Positions 10,994 to 22,539 of a stretch of 64,000 bases of DNA are shown here, piece after piece. How positions within the stretch are numbered: position 1 is the first letter of the stretch; every line of letters begins with the position of its first letter. Below the pieces are notes generated by a model. That model made no database searches, had not been told where the DNA came from, and saw only the letters and a program-made list of their open reading frames with translations. Location of the stretch: positions 300,436 through 364,435 of the forward strand of contig CAUYUJ010009491.1 of assembly GCA_963575745.1 (NCBI GenBank). Reading direction: 5' to 3'. Source of the DNA: Prorocentrum cordatum (lineage: Eukaryota; Sar; Dinophyceae; Prorocentrales; Prorocentraceae). A program made the translations under genes and the position numbers.

Positions 10994-11745
10994 TTATGTG
11001 GCCGCTCCTCTCAACGCTCTTCGTCCAAACTCGACGATCTTGTTCTGCAATCTAAGGACCTGCTTAGGAGTCGGGAGGAACGCCTCAAGAGCCGAGACCG
11101 CGGGGCCGACAACCTTGCTGAGGAACATGGCTCTACGTTCGACATAAGGGATCCTGGGGGTGTACCAGTACTTGCCCATGGACCAGTAGCCTGCTGTTAT
11201 TGTATCTAGTCTTGCATGTAATTCACTATTGAATTTACTATCATGTCGTACAAGAGCTCCTAGATATTTGGCTACGTCGTTCGGGGTGCCTGCCATGGGG
11301 AGGGATTTGCTCTTGATAGCCTGCTTGCGTGTCTGTTGCCCTCGACCCTGGAACGAAACGACGGATTCATTCTTAGCGGGGTTGAGCATGTAGCCGCGCT
11401 TGGCCAAGCATCCGCTGAGGATCTGATTGTAGAGCAACGATTGCCTGCTGAGGGATACTGCTCCATTTTCAGACGAGTCTGCGATCAACTTCCGCAGCGC
11501 GTCATCCACATAGCTGCGAAACGATAGATCCAGCTCAATTGGCCCATGCCCCTCTGGATGCAAATCGACGACGCAAAGCTGGGCAGTCGGCTCGCCTGAT
11601 TCAGCAAAAGCCGCCTGTGCCTCCTCAAAGCAGTCTCCGATGTCCCTGACAACAACTTTGACCGCCCATTGGTCCCCTTGCAAAGCTCCCACCCAAGGTT
11701 TGACAAATCGGTGCCCGTCATGCCCTCGAAAACAAACAACCGAGA
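10994..11745 (-). pseudogene. LINE 1 RT palm and thumb (motifs B and C)
   Basis: The frame begins around VGALQGDQWA, where LQGD is the RT motif B block. YVDD follows at 11512-11501, the catalytic pair of motif C. Downstream, YLGALVRHD is the usual LINE block after motif C, and a hydrophobic thumb region leads to PTPKQVLRLQNKIVEFGRRA. All three active-site motifs survive across the element, but in different frames. It would synthesise cDNA at the nicked target site if intact. The domain order after it (C2H2 fingers) indicates it is not the RNase H-bearing type seen in LINE 3. Confidence 0.82.
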
Positions 11746-11747
11746 AT

Positions 11748-13545
11748 TTAAACCTCTGTTCCCCATAGACGTACCCCCCCCTCCTTCATCACCTCCGTGT
11801 TGGCTCTGGCCAAAGACCCCCAAGACGTTGACCCAAAAGCGCTGGTAATATCCTTGTGGTCATTCACAAACTCATAGCCTAAGCGATGCAGCCTCCAGCC
11901 GAGCGACTGCTGTGCCATGAGCGGCGCCCCACGCCGACGACGGGGGACACATCCGTGAGACGAAGGAGGCTCCTCATCCTTGTCATGAGGGCTGATGCAC
12001 GTCGAAATAAACGCTTTGCCGAACGGACAGAGAACATGAACCACCCGCTTCCAGGATAACGCTGCCGCCTGAGAAAGATGCCAGACTAGAGGGACCTGTC
12101 GGGACCGTCGGATTTTATGCATGAAGGAGACCAGGAACCCACGGACTGTTTCCAAGTCGATGTCTGGCGCCTCGTAGCCTACCCCACGGTATCTCTTAGC
12201 CGTCCGCCGATAGGGAAAGAACATCATCCAGAATAGCTCTAATGGCACAGACCACTCAGGCACGGCCCGCCGACGCCCTGCTGTTTTTATATATTGCCGA
12301 ACTTGCTGCAGTTTCTCCTTGGCCCACCTCAGGCCCTCCTCGGTATACTGCCCCAGAAATTGATGTGCTTCTTGCCCGTGCTCTTCGTCATATAAATATT
12401 CGCCAGCGTAGGCGGGCCAGTCTATTGCAGTTGCTGCCATGCCTCCCTGAGAAGCTGGGAGGAGCCACCTATCTTGCAACTCTTTGCCAGACGGGAGAGC
12501 CGAAGGGGGTCGTCGATAGTTCCTCTTCTTAGGCCCCATCCCCCGAGCAGGGAGCAGCCTGGATAGTCTGGCCACCTCGGCCTGTCGCCCGAGCTTCATC
12601 GCCTCGTAGAGCTCATCTGTGACGTCGGCGCGCCACTGATTTAAATGCTGGCGCCGAAGAGCTCTCAAATGCTTGCTGGGGGAATATATCTGCTGCGAGA
12701 GGTCTTCAAACTCTAGAGACTGGGCGACGGCCAAGGATTCGCGCAGATTACGCCTTTGTGCCAGAAGAGAGAGCATCTGCTGGGACTTCTGTGAATCGTC
12801 TGCCGAGCGCTGTACATTCTGCGCAAAAAACTTTTCCCCGACCTTGCTGAGCAGGTTGATGAAATAGCCCCGCTCTGCGTTAGATGTCTGCTCCTCCCTC
12901 CTGATTCGCTGCCGATGCTCCTGCTCATCCTGCAATGTTGATTCAAGCTCCTGCAAGAACTCAGCCCTCCCCACTCCACTCCTCAAGCTGCCCATCAGTG
13001 CCTCCTTGTTCCACCTTACATACCGAGGGGCAAATCCAAGACGAGGGTTAGGTTGTAGTCCTAGTGCTTCTCCTCCTGTTGTGGCCTGAATAGTATATTG
13101 AAATCGGGCATGCAGCGGAAGATGGTCGCGATGGTCGCGATGTCTGGTTAACTGCAACTTCCTGGCTAGACTTCTGAGTGGTCCTGCCGAGGTGCTCTGT
13201 GGGAGCGAACATCGAGGGATGCATATGTAGTCTATCAGCGATGTGCCACCAGACGGTCCTACATACGTAGGTTCAACGCCAATGTGCAGATTAATCGGGA
13301 CTAAATCGAGCATCTGCAGGAAAAGTAGTAGCACGTCCGCTGAGTGGCGCTGACGACCCAACCAGTGTGAATGCCCTAGGCGCCCATCCTGCACTGGCGT
13401 CCAATCCTCGCTTCCACTCAGACGCTGCTGCCCAAAAGCTGAATTCAGGTCCATGGCCGCTATGGGGAAGCACCGTGAGATTCCGAAGATAGGGAGGCCC
13501 CTCATCCAATTGACCAGAGCTTCGCAGGTTTTTACATACGCTGGA
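11748..13545 (-). pseudogene. LINE 1 endonuclease C-terminus, linker and RT N-terminal half
   Basis: The frame from 13505 (585 codons) carries the rest of the endonuclease. AMDLNSAFG (residues 17-25) stands for the catalytic GDxN block, SLIDYICIP (89-97) for the SxxDY block, and HRDHLPL for the SDHxPL block. After a linker rich in Gln/Arg helices, a segment containing WSVPLELFWMMFFPYRR and VVHVLCPFGKAF matches the RT fingers. HKDITSAF near residue 552 (about 11850) is RT motif A with its catalytic Asp. The frame ends at 11748 just after motif A; motifs B and C continue in another frame, so this is a second frameshift. Confidence 0.8.
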
Positions 13546-13938
13546 AATTCGGAGGCTCTTGAAAGGGGGAGGAGGGAAATACACGCATACTACCCCGATG
13601 TCGAATTGGCTACTGCGTGCTCGGATGGCAATGCCTCTGCCAGCTATGTGAGCTGGAGATGCCCAGAGATGCGCAATCGATATTTTGGGGATGCGTGGGC
13701 CAAGCATAATTCTGCACCCACAACTACGATTGCTGCCCGCTGCCCTTGCCCATCCTGCTTCCAGTATCCACCTCCTCCCCGCTCTCCTCCAAACAATCTC
13801 ATCCCTTCCGTATCTCCTTGCACCCGTCCCTGTGAGACAAACGAAGTCGAACTTGGAAGTAACCTCTGCAATGTCCACCAGCCTATCATGTGATGGCGCT
13901 GACATCGGGTTGTACTGCATCACCGAGATGCCATTCAT
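13540..13938 (-). pseudogene. LINE 1 endonuclease, N-terminal part
   Basis: From an ATG at 13938 the frame begins MNGISVMQYNPMSA and continues with DRLVDIAEVTSKFDFVCL. This layout matches the first strand and loop of the APE/EEP endonuclease of LINEs. A later GRGIAIRARSSQFDIGVVCV segment followed by YFPP corresponds to the central beta strands and is close to the form I associate with dinoflagellate LINEs. The frame stays open to 13291, but downstream of about 13545 the homology moves to another frame, so a frameshift breaks the domain. In a working element this enzyme would nick the target DNA to prime reverse transcription. Confidence 0.75.
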
Positions 13939-14126
13939 GATGCTTGACTGGCTCCTGGCGGCCAGCCGCGATCCTCAATGCATTAGGCTCAAAGGGGGAG
14001 TCCCATGATAATGTCCATTCGATATGCGGTGCAGCCAGCACCGCCAAAAAAAGGGAAGCGTGGTGGGGGGGTAGGGAAGGCTGCGTTATCAGAATGATGC
14101 GCCCCCCCGTCTGGGCCGGGGTGCTT

Positions 14127-14420
14127 GGAATGGTGAGGAGGGGGGGGTGGGCGCAATATGAGATGAGAAGCGGGTCTTGAACTTGGGCGAGTGGGGAGTG
14201 AGGCTTCAGACGTACATATACGCGTGGAAAGCAGGCGGGAGGGGAGGGGCAAGAGGAGAAGGGTCGACGCAGCAAGAGGGGGATGAGAAGCAGGTGTGGA
14301 ACGTGCGAGAATGGAGAATGGCACTGTACACCTAAGGTCGCTTCTGTTTGGAAAGAGAGCGGGGGGGGGAGGAGGCGGGGTGGGCGCAACATAAGGGCGA
14401 TGCTAATAGACTCGACGATG
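14127..14420. repeat. 118-bp satellite, right block
   Basis: GATGAGAAGCGGG words recur at 14162 and 14282, with an eroded copy near 14399. A CGCTTCTGTTTGGAAAGAGA word at about 14339 is the same as in the left block. The block starts with the second copy of the 13-bp target duplication. It is the continuation of the array interrupted by LINE 1. Confidence 0.88.
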
Positions 14421-14559
14421 AGGGGGCGAACCTGGAACGAGGGAAGAGGATATGTGGCAGGAGGAGGAACAACGATGATGCTATGAGACCCATCTGAGTA
14501 TGAAACATCGGGCACAGAGGCAAACAAAAGAGCTACCCCCACTATACGTTCATGGGTGT

Positions 14560-15130
14560 GGGAATACAACATTCTACGTGCATGTACGGAATACGCATAC
14601 GCAGGCACACGTACATGTGTATGCATGCATAAACATGCCTATATGCAAACACAAGTACATACGTGCATGTGTGCACATACATACATACGAATGCATACAC
14701 ACGTGCACACATGCATACGTGCATGCACAAGCACACATGCATACATCTATAACCATTTAACCATACATGGATGCATGCATATATACATGCACACATACGT
14801 GCATACAACCAAACCTGCATACATGTAAACATACATACACACATGCAATCATACATGCATGCATGCGGGTATGCATACATCTATACATATACACGTACGT
14901 ACGTACACACATACGTACACACAGACAGACGTACAGGCAGGCAGACAGACCGACACACACATACATTCATACATACAAACATGCATGCACGCATACCCAC
15001 GCACATGCAAACAAACATACATACATGCAGGTGTACATACACAGGTGCAGATATGCATATCCATAGGTTCGTGCATATCTGGTTTTGCATGCACATAAGT
15101 ATGCGCACGCTCGCACACTAGACTATACAT
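14560..15130. repeat. Degenerate ACAT/CATGCATA minisatellite
   Basis: About 570 bp of alternating purine-pyrimidine words such as ACATACATGCAT, TACGTGCA and CATACGTA. His/Thr/Tyr frames on the plus strand and Val/Cys/Met frames on the minus strand are open across it because of its 4-bp periodicity. No gene is present. Confidence 0.9.
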
Positions 15131-15219
15131 ACATCTGTATGTGCATACACAATACCGTTACTGTGCCTCTTGGCACGGAGTGGGCGTGCCCCCTTACGCC
15201 CCAATTCTCAACCTTGAGG

Positions 15220-15860
15220 AGTCGCTAGAAAGGGCCGAGTCCACAAACTGCCAAAAAGCTCCTGGAAGTTGCCAAGGCGTCCCCGCGTGTCCCCGCGTAA
15301 CTTTTTCGGGCCCAAGAGGGCCGTAAGACTGGCCAACAGGGCCGCAAGAGGCTCCAAGGGTGATCGACCCAGGCCCCGAGACGCCCGAAGATCGCACCAA
15401 GACGCCCAAGATGGTCCCAAGAGGCCTCCGAGATACCCCAAAGCTCCCCAAGAGCCTTCCCAAGAGGGCCCAGAGAGGCCATCATAATTGATGTTCCGTT
15501 GTGTTGATAAAGTTGGGGTCTTCGAGTTTTGGAGCTCCCGACGCTCCAAGACGGCCCAGGAGGCTCACAGGGCCGCCCCGAAGCATCCCAAATGGCCCTC
15601 AGGAAGGCCGCAGCAAGATCCACGAGGGCTCCAAGAAGGCTCCGGAAGCGCCCAAGACGGCCCAAAGACAGCCCCAAGAAAGGCCCAAGAGGGGGAACAC
15701 GAACCGAAAGGAGGAGCCTTCCGCTCCAACAAGGCCTTAAAGAGGCCCCAATCCCGAAAGGCCCCAAAAGGCCCCCAGGAGGTTACTACAGACTCGGAAA
15801 CATTTCTCCTTACGGCACAACAACGCCCCAAGAACAACCGAAAGACAAACGAAACCTTCC
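15220..15860 (+). repeat. CCCAAGAGGCC-rich dispersed repeat, copy 2
   Basis: Two blocks of CCCAAGAGG/GCCC words (15280-15480 and 15545-15790) are separated by a lower-GC core (15485-15540). The core has the same position relative to the blocks as the cores in the other copies. Polarity is as in copy 1. No coding domain is seen. Confidence 0.65.
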
Positions 15861-15899
15861 GCACCCGACCCCGTCCGCCTCGCCAGACACCCCCCCCGC

Positions 15900-16500
15900 G
15901 CACAAAAATCTAAACGGGCTCGCGCCGGGGGGGGCCCTGGGTGGATCCACTCTTGTAATAAGAATTGTATAGAAAGGAGAATGGGATGGGGCCTGGTTTG
16001 GGCGATTCTGCTTGGGACGCCCTCAAAATCTGCCTGGCTTGGGCCCTGGTTTAGCCTGGTTTGGCCGGCGTTCGGGCGAGCGCGCGTCAACGCCGTCGTA
16101 GTCGGCGTCGTGATCGTCAAAATCATCATCGTCGTCGTCGGCGGCGTCGTCGGGGGGGGGGCGGCCCTCCGAGACGCATTCTACGATGTCACATGGTGCA
16201 GGGAAACGAAGGAAAATATTCACTCCCATGCCCCATGCGTGGTGGGCGCATACATGCGGGACGTCGCGGCCCCGAGGTGTTCCCGCGACACACAGGGTGT
16301 TTTCGATGTGTGTACCACAATGAACGAACATTTCACTAACGTCGCGGGCACAAACACGCGATGCAGGACGGTGTCTTCTGAACACACATACTGGCCCACA
16401 TTCCGAACTATTGTGCTACAGTATAACCGGGGCAGTGAGTGTGGACATCCTGAGCGCAATGTGTTCGGCCAGCCACTGCACCACGTAGAGCAACCATCGC
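15900..16500. other. Unassigned DNA
   Basis: No recognisable domain. A short GTC/GTCGTC tract lies at about 16094-16150, and the rest is moderately GC-rich unique-looking sequence. Minus-strand homology of the ORF1-like relic may extend into its right end. Confidence 0.35.
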
Positions 16501-16517
16501 TCGCGCAAATCCTCCTG

Positions 16518-17005
16518 TTATGCGGCATTGGACCATGTGGCGGCGTAAGGAGAAAACCTTGCCCAGCCTGTAGTTACTGCAGTTATCCAATCCCAGCTGG
16601 CGCCAGGCTTGGACCAGTCATGATTGTACCACTCGTCCTTGTACCAACGATTTCTTCTCGTTGCCGTCCTTGTCGTCGTAACAGTCTCTAGCCTTGACCG
16701 ACAGGTGCTGCTGCTTCGGACACTGAAGGGTTCAAGCGCTGCTTGGCCCAAAGATTGTGCTCGGCCTTCAGCCAAGGATCGGCTTGCTGCGCATTGCTTG
16801 CAACTGGTGACGTCGTCGTAGCTGACGGATGTGAGGCCATCATCGCATCGCTGACGACATTCTTCATCAACTCGGTCAACTGCATCGTCGTCAGTCCAAC
16901 TGCAGTAGCGGGGCTGGCTGCCTGATTCGCTGGACTCGCGGCCGCCGCTGGCAAAACTTCCTCACTCGCTCCAGCCCCTCAAGCCGGCTTGTCGTCGTCA
17001 CCCAT
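16518..17005 (-). pseudogene. ORF1-like relic (MGDDDKPA...) with an in-frame stop
   Basis: An ATG at 17005 starts MGDDDKPA and meets a TGA, after which the same frame continues GAGASEEVLPAAAASPANQ through LTELMKNVVSDAMMASHPS to a stop near 16688. A second frame (16775-16518) is rich in Trp/Tyr/Asp (RNRWYKDEWYNHDWSKP). An acidic start, an Ala/Pro linker, a short helix and a Trp-rich basic segment resemble the variable ORF1 (RNA-binding) proteins of dinoflagellate LINEs, but no finger is intact. It lies head-to-head with the LINE 2 RT, so the two are probably not one element. The function is inferred. Confidence 0.35.
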
Positions 17006-17179
17006 GCTGTGGAACCATGCCAGTCGGACAAAGAATGAGGTCCTCGCCGACACCACTAGAGAGCGTTGCGCAGGTCGATCCCCGACGCGGGCTCATGCTC
17101 CCATTGGCCTCGCAACGGGGTTCCCGCTCCGCTACCACCTGTAGCAGCAACGATCCCCCGAATGCATTTTGGAGCTGAG

Positions 17180-19319
17180 CGCGCCCTTCTGCTAAACCTA
17201 CTCTAAGAAAACAGGAAGCCTGCCACGCCCTGAACGGGCCCAACAAGTCCCAACGTGCCCACCCGAAGCACTCCAAATCCTTTCTCGCAACGCTGCGGCC
17301 CCAAACGGCACAAGCGGGCGGCGATCCCTTCGGCGACGGCCTGGGGCTCCTCCGCGGCGCCCTGCGGGCGATCGCTGGCACCGCCGGCGGCCCCGGCGAC
17401 TTCGAGGCGGGGTTGCTCGCCAAGGCACCCCTGGATGCCATCGCCTCGCTCGGCGCCCTGGGGGGCGCCGTCCGGGCCAGCGGCAAGTGGCCCGACGTCC
17501 TCCGCACAGCCCTAACCACGATGATTCCCAAGGTTCGTGATGGCGTACTCACAGAGGATCTGCGGCCCATCACAATCGGCGCCGCCGTCTTCAGGGCTTT
17601 CCAGAAAGTGATCATTGGACGGTGCAGAAGCTGGGCTGAAGCTGTACAGCCCACCAATGCGATCCACAACCTGCTGAGCATGGATATGGAGATAGAGGCC
17701 GCCCGGGCTTCTGGCGCACCATTCATTGCTCGGCAGTCTGACCTGTCGAACTGCTTCACCAGGCTGCAACCGGAGCTGGCCCACTGCCTCGCGATGGCCT
17801 TCGGCATGCACGAAGTGGACAGCAGCTTCATGTTCTTGTCGGACGTCGGCACTTCCGCGGTCGTGAAGGTCGAGGGGTACGCCTCAGATCCTATCTGCTC
17901 AGAGCGTGGTATGCCGCAAGGGTGCCCTGCGTCGCCACTGGGCGCCGCTCTCTATGCCGGGGCCCATGCCCGCCGGCTGGCCGCCCTGCACAATCCAGAT
18001 ACGTTCTCGTTCCGCACGTACGTGGACGACAGGACCCTCACCGCCAGGGACATCAACACCGTGGCCGCCATCGAGGGGTCCCTCAAGGAGCTGGACATCG
18101 CGAGTGGCCAGAAGGAGGACCCCAGCAAGGAGGAGTGGGCTGGCTTCAACCTGCCGCCGCACCTCCTGAAGGAACGCGAGAGGGCTGGCGAGCCTCTCCG
18201 GGGACACTTGGACCTCCTCGGGTTCGCTTTGACCTCACAGGCACGGTTCCGCCTTCGGAGGCCCCCCGGGCTGCCCGGCGCAGGGAGGAGCTCTTCAACC
18301 GCTTGGACAGGATCCGCCGCGTGTGCGGAGGAGCCCAGCTGGCCATCAACCTGGTCTTCAGAATCGTCCTCTCCACCATGAACCTCCTTCGCTGGGATGG
18401 GCCGTGGTGCTCCATGAGGGCAGCGGACGTCAGCGCCATGCGCGCCCGCGTAGAGCAGGCCCTCTTCACCAGGCAGAGGCACGCCACCGGGCGGCACCGA
18501 GGCGCCGCCTGGTGCCTCCTCGACAAAGGTTGGAAGATCGAGCCCATGGGCGTCTTCTTCTCCAGCTTCATCAGCTTCTTGCGAAGCACCAGAAATGGCC
18601 CCCTCCAGCCGCTCGTCCGCCGGGCGTGGAGGTCAATGGCAGGGGGACCGCCGCTCCTCGAGAATTGGATCGGCCGGATGCGCACCGTCTTCGACGACAT
18701 AGGCTGGCACTGCGCCACCAACGACCCGCACGAGCCGACCTTCGCAGGGGCACCGTTCCCCATCGGATTATCCAAGGGCAAGCTGGAGCACTACGTCCGC
18801 GAAGCGTGGCGCAGCTTCATGATGAGGGACGCTAGCACCACCACGGTTCGCAAGGAGCCAGTGGATTTGCCGAGCCTGGATGTCAAGACGCTCCGGGACT
18901 TCGTAAACAAGCAGTCCAAGTTGCAACACACATGGGCATGGCGGTGTGTGGTCGGGGCTGAGCCTAGCCCGGATCGCCTTCATCATATACATTATGATGT
19001 ACCTCATGACTGTGAGGAGTGTGGCGTCCCGGCCACCACTCGACACCTCCTGTGGGAGCGCAAGAACACACAAGAGCAGCGGGCCTGGACAAGAATCCAC
19101 CCGCACACTTTGCCAAATATGGTGCCTGACAGCGAGCGGGCAGCCTTACTACTCCATGGGTGGTTTCGCGCAATCTGGGATCCTCCAGCGGGTGTTTCTC
19201 AAGCTGATTGGGGTGAACATCATCATCATATTCGTCATCTTTCTTCTCGCATCCTCAGGTACAAAATGCAGATCCTGCAGCCGTACTACAACATCCTGGC
19301 AGGCCGCTGCGCCTTCTAG
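17180..19319 (+). pseudogene. LINE 2 reverse transcriptase fragment (YVDD type)
   Basis: The frame is open from about 17180 to 18381 without a clear start codon. It carries the RT core: SDLSNCFTRL (motif A, Asp at about 17740), RGMPQGCPASPLGA (motif B, about 17905) and TYVDDRTLT (motif C, about 18019), then HLDLLGF (about 18208). At about 18225 the homology moves into a second frame ending at 19319. That frame begins DLTGTVPPSEAPRAARRREE and contains the thumb, a Trp-rich connection and, near the end, CEECGVPATTRHLLWE. The last element resembles the zf-RVT finger but lacks its final Cys. Endonuclease and ORF1 are missing upstream, so this is a 5'-truncated, frameshifted relic of a LINE lineage different from LINE 1. 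Confidence 0.82.
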
Positions 19320-20130
19320 CTCTGGATCGTGTGGACCGAGGCCAGAGTCAGCCCGGTTCACGTGCAGAAGGAGCAGCGGGCGGCGATCATCGGGCTCCCT
19401 GAAACTTTCCATACGACCCTGGGAGCCTTCAAAAATCGGAAAGCCTGCCCATTGAGTCTTGTTGGGGCTCCTGCGCGATTTGTTCAGGGGCGACGCGCGC
19501 GGAGCAAGGTGTATGTCGCGAAGCGCCAACACACAAACTATATATATATATATTGGGTCGTATGCATGTATATATGATACTATAGAATGTCGATATCTAT
19601 ATATATAAAATATGATACTAGATGGTTCTATATGTATATATGTGTGTACATACCACCGTGTCGATGCGTCAATATAAATATGTGCATGGTCTGGGGGCCT
19701 GCAAACGGCATCCATCCAGTGTCACATGGCAGTCTTCATTGTTTTTGGCGAGCTTGGAAGTCCTGGGATCTTGAGGGGTTCTGTGGAGATTTGCGCGGTG
19801 CCCGTCAAAGCACCCGGGGTGGCCCGCCCCCCCCGCCCGCGCAAAGAAAGAAACAGATGTCACGCCGTAAGATTCGCAGCAACCGCTGGGGCACGACCAG
19901 AGGCTCAAAATCCCAGGAGCCCCCCGAGAACATCCGTCAAAATCCTTCGAAAACCTCGAGTCCCCTGGGCACTTCCGGGGCTTCAAACCTCAGGAGCGCC
20001 CTCGAAAACATCAGAAACATCCGAGTGCAGCTGGGGGCTGGGAATCTCAGGGGCCCCCTCGAAAACCTCAGAAGATCCTTAGGGGCCCTTCGAAAACCTT
20101 GGACACTCCACGATCTTGAATGCCACAGCT
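19320..20130. repeat. Unassigned DNA with CTCGAAAACCTCAG repeats
   Basis: After the LINE 2 stop, an AT-rich patch with TA dinucleotides lies at 19540-19690. From about 19900 to 20100, words such as CCTCGAAAACCTCAGAA and CAGGAGCCCC recur irregularly four to five times, an eroded minisatellite. No gene is seen. Confidence 0.5.
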
Positions 20131-20189
20131 AGATCCACCCACCGCCAAACAGCTAGAGCAAAGCCAACATATGAAGAAACGGCGCCGCG

Positions 20190-20790
20190 TAACCCCCACG
20201 CCGTCGCTGGCGCCACCGCGGCCGCCGCTGCCGTAGCCGCCGCTGCCGCCGTCGCTGAAGGGCCGTCGCTGGCGCCCGCGTCGGTCGGCCGACTGAGTGA
20301 GCTGCCCGCCCACGACAACGCCGACGACGACGACGACCATGGTGGCGGCCTCGGCGGCGGCGACGGCGACGGCGGCGACGGCCACGGCGGTGGCGGCAGC
20401 GGCGGACACGATGGCGGCGGCGGCGACGGCGGTGGCGGCCACACTCGTGGCGGCAGAGGCGCTAGCGGCGGCGGCCACGGCGGTGGCGGCCGAGGCGGCG
20501 GCAACGACGGCGACGGCGGGTACGGCTTCAGCGGTTGCGGTGGCGACGGCGTGGATGGCGGCGCGCCTCCGTGCTGTCGGCGTCGCCCGCGTCGCGCCAG
20601 TCGTCGGGGCTGGTCGCCGTGAGGCGGAACGGCGACGACGGGCCTGGACGAGCAGAGACTCGTCGTCGTCATCGTCGTCGTCGTCATCGTCGTCGTCGTC
20701 ATCGTCGTCGTCGTCCTCCTCCTCGTTCTCGTCCTCGTCCTCGTCCTTTTTGTTGTCGTTGTCCCCCGTCGTCCTCGTCGTCGCCGCCGT

Positions 20791-20825
<35 letters not shown>

Positions 20826-20960
20826 GTCGCCCCTCGTTGTTGTCATCATAGTCGCCTCCGTCATCGCTTCGTCATCTCCTCTTCATGCTCCGCCTCATTA
20901 TCCTCCTTCTCCTCCTCCTCCTCCTCCTCCTCCTCCTTCATCCTCCCTTGTCCTCCCGAT
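20190..20960. repeat. GGC/GCC, GTC and CTC triplet tracts
   Basis: Degenerate GGCGGC and GACGGC triplets (20200-20560) lead into GTC/ATC triplets (20655-20830) and CTC triplets (20905-20945). Open frames in several phases encode Gly/Asp/His, Ala/Thr, Ser or Arg runs and are compositional. Confidence 0.85.
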
Positions 20961-22480
20961 CCGACGACGTGCCTGCCGGTGCCCGATGTGGCGGCGCGCT
21001 CGTTGCTATCATATAAAATACCCCCTTGCACTGGAACAAACTGTTTAGGGCATTCTGCCGCGACCCGCTTGCTCCTCACTTCCAGCGGGGGCACGCCCGC
21101 GCACTTCCAAGAGACAGGGCGACAACAAAAAACAGTTGCAGCGACGGCCGGAAACGGACGATGAGGCGCGACGCCGACGGCGCCGACGACGACCCGCGCG
21201 TAGGTAGGCTTCTGGGGAGCACGGGGACGACGATGAGAACCATTCCAGGGGTAGCCAAGGATGAAACAAATTCGAACTGCCAGAACAAAACGACTATTCT
21301 GCCTGGAACATTTAGGTCTATGTTTGCCAGCGTGGACCCAACACTGTGCGAGGGCGCAGTGTGGATGTGTAGTCTATGTGGTGTGGGATATGAAGTGAGA
21401 GTTGCGGGGTGCAAGGTACGTGGCACAATTCAAATGGTGCAATCTATGTTGCCTGAACTACCCGGAGTAAGCTGTGTGGCGCAAAATATGGTCTGAGCTG
21501 TGTAGTGCTGGTGTCGGCTGCGTGGTGCAATACAAGATGTGCCAACTCAGTGGCGCAAAAGTGTGACGTTGTTCACGCAATACTTTACACAACTCAAACG
21601 GCAACGAATGTGCTGACTCCTTGACATTGGCCGGTACATCTCTGCGTCTGCGCTCGCGCGTGAACGCTCGCGCGCAAGGCGACCAGCTAGTTTGGCACAG
21701 CTGATGTGGCCGCGATGGCTCGTACTTCGCGATCGGGACTTCCAATCGCGCTTCAAAAGCCGGCCGCGCTGGTGCGCGGGTATTTTACTGCAAGTCGGTG
21801 GGCGCATTATCACGATGACGTCGACAACGGCAGTAACAATGATAGGGTAACGACGACTGTAACGATGAACACAAATACACGGCAAAGCCAATGACGGCGC
21901 CGATGCTGGTGACGACGCTGATGGCAATGATGTCCATGTGTCGATGATGAAGGTAACTGACTGATGATGGCAGTAACGGAGGCGATTGACGATGACGATA
22001 ACGGCGGTGACGCGATGATGCTGATGAAGCCGATCGTGAGGAAGTGCGGGCGCGCACAATTACAATAAACCTGGCAGGATGTATTTGGCAATTGCCTGTT
22101 CATATGTGTTTCCATGTGTTTCTTTGGATCGCTTAGGAAGCAAACGGGGGCACTACATCTGCAAGACCGTTGATGCGAAGCCTGGAACAGTTCGATGACG
22201 ATTGAATGTTGAAGCCCATGCAACACAGCTGTGTTTTGGCATGCTGCTGACATATGCGCGCGCGCGTGGACTTCATCTTCTGCACGGGATTATTTAGACA
22301 TGCTTGTTTCGGTTGACGAATTCGCGCGCATCGTTATAGTTGGCAAGGGTGATGGGGGGTCAATACCCGGCCTGGCTGGGATGGTAGCGGCCCATATGAA
22401 AAGAAACGATGTGGCACAATCGTATGTAAATGGCAATGCGCCCAGGCGGGTTCAATAACTCCTGGGGGGGGGGGACCGGG
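20960..22480. other. Unassigned DNA with degenerate TGGTGCAA repeats
   Basis: From about 21330 to 21570 the words TGTGGTGCAA, GTGGCGCAA and GTGTAGT recur every 15-30 bases. A similar patch exists at 54920-55090. Elsewhere GAT/ATG-rich low-complexity sequence (21800-22030) is present. No gene is recognised. Confidence 0.4.
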
Positions 22481-22539
22481 GGGGATCTGTATTTCTTTTG
22501 AAAGGAGATTACATGTAGTGTGAGCTATGCGATGTACGC

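Larger units (their letters stand above)
8518..14126 (-). mobile_element. LINE 1: EN-RT-C2H2 non-LTR retrotransposon inserted in the satellite
   Basis: A 5.6-kb insertion interrupts the 118-bp satellite. It is flanked by an exact 13-bp direct repeat, GGAATGGTGAGGA, at 8505-8517 and 14127-14139. Removing the insert and one repeat copy rejoins a normal satellite unit. On the minus strand it encodes, in order, an APE-type endonuclease, an RT with motifs A, B and C, an RT thumb, C2H2 fingers and a tail. Several frame changes make the main protein a pseudogene. The 3' end (low coordinate) finishes in TGTCTTGTTTTGTCTTG next to the target repeat, resembling the short-repeat tails of some LINEs. No ORF1 was recognised upstream of the endonuclease, so the copy may be 5'-truncated or lack ORF1. 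Confidence 0.9.

Noticed and set aside
14500-15130. His/Thr or Cys/Val/Tyr-rich proteins in the ACAT array
   Set aside because: All frames on both strands are open through a 4-bp periodic array; this is compositional.
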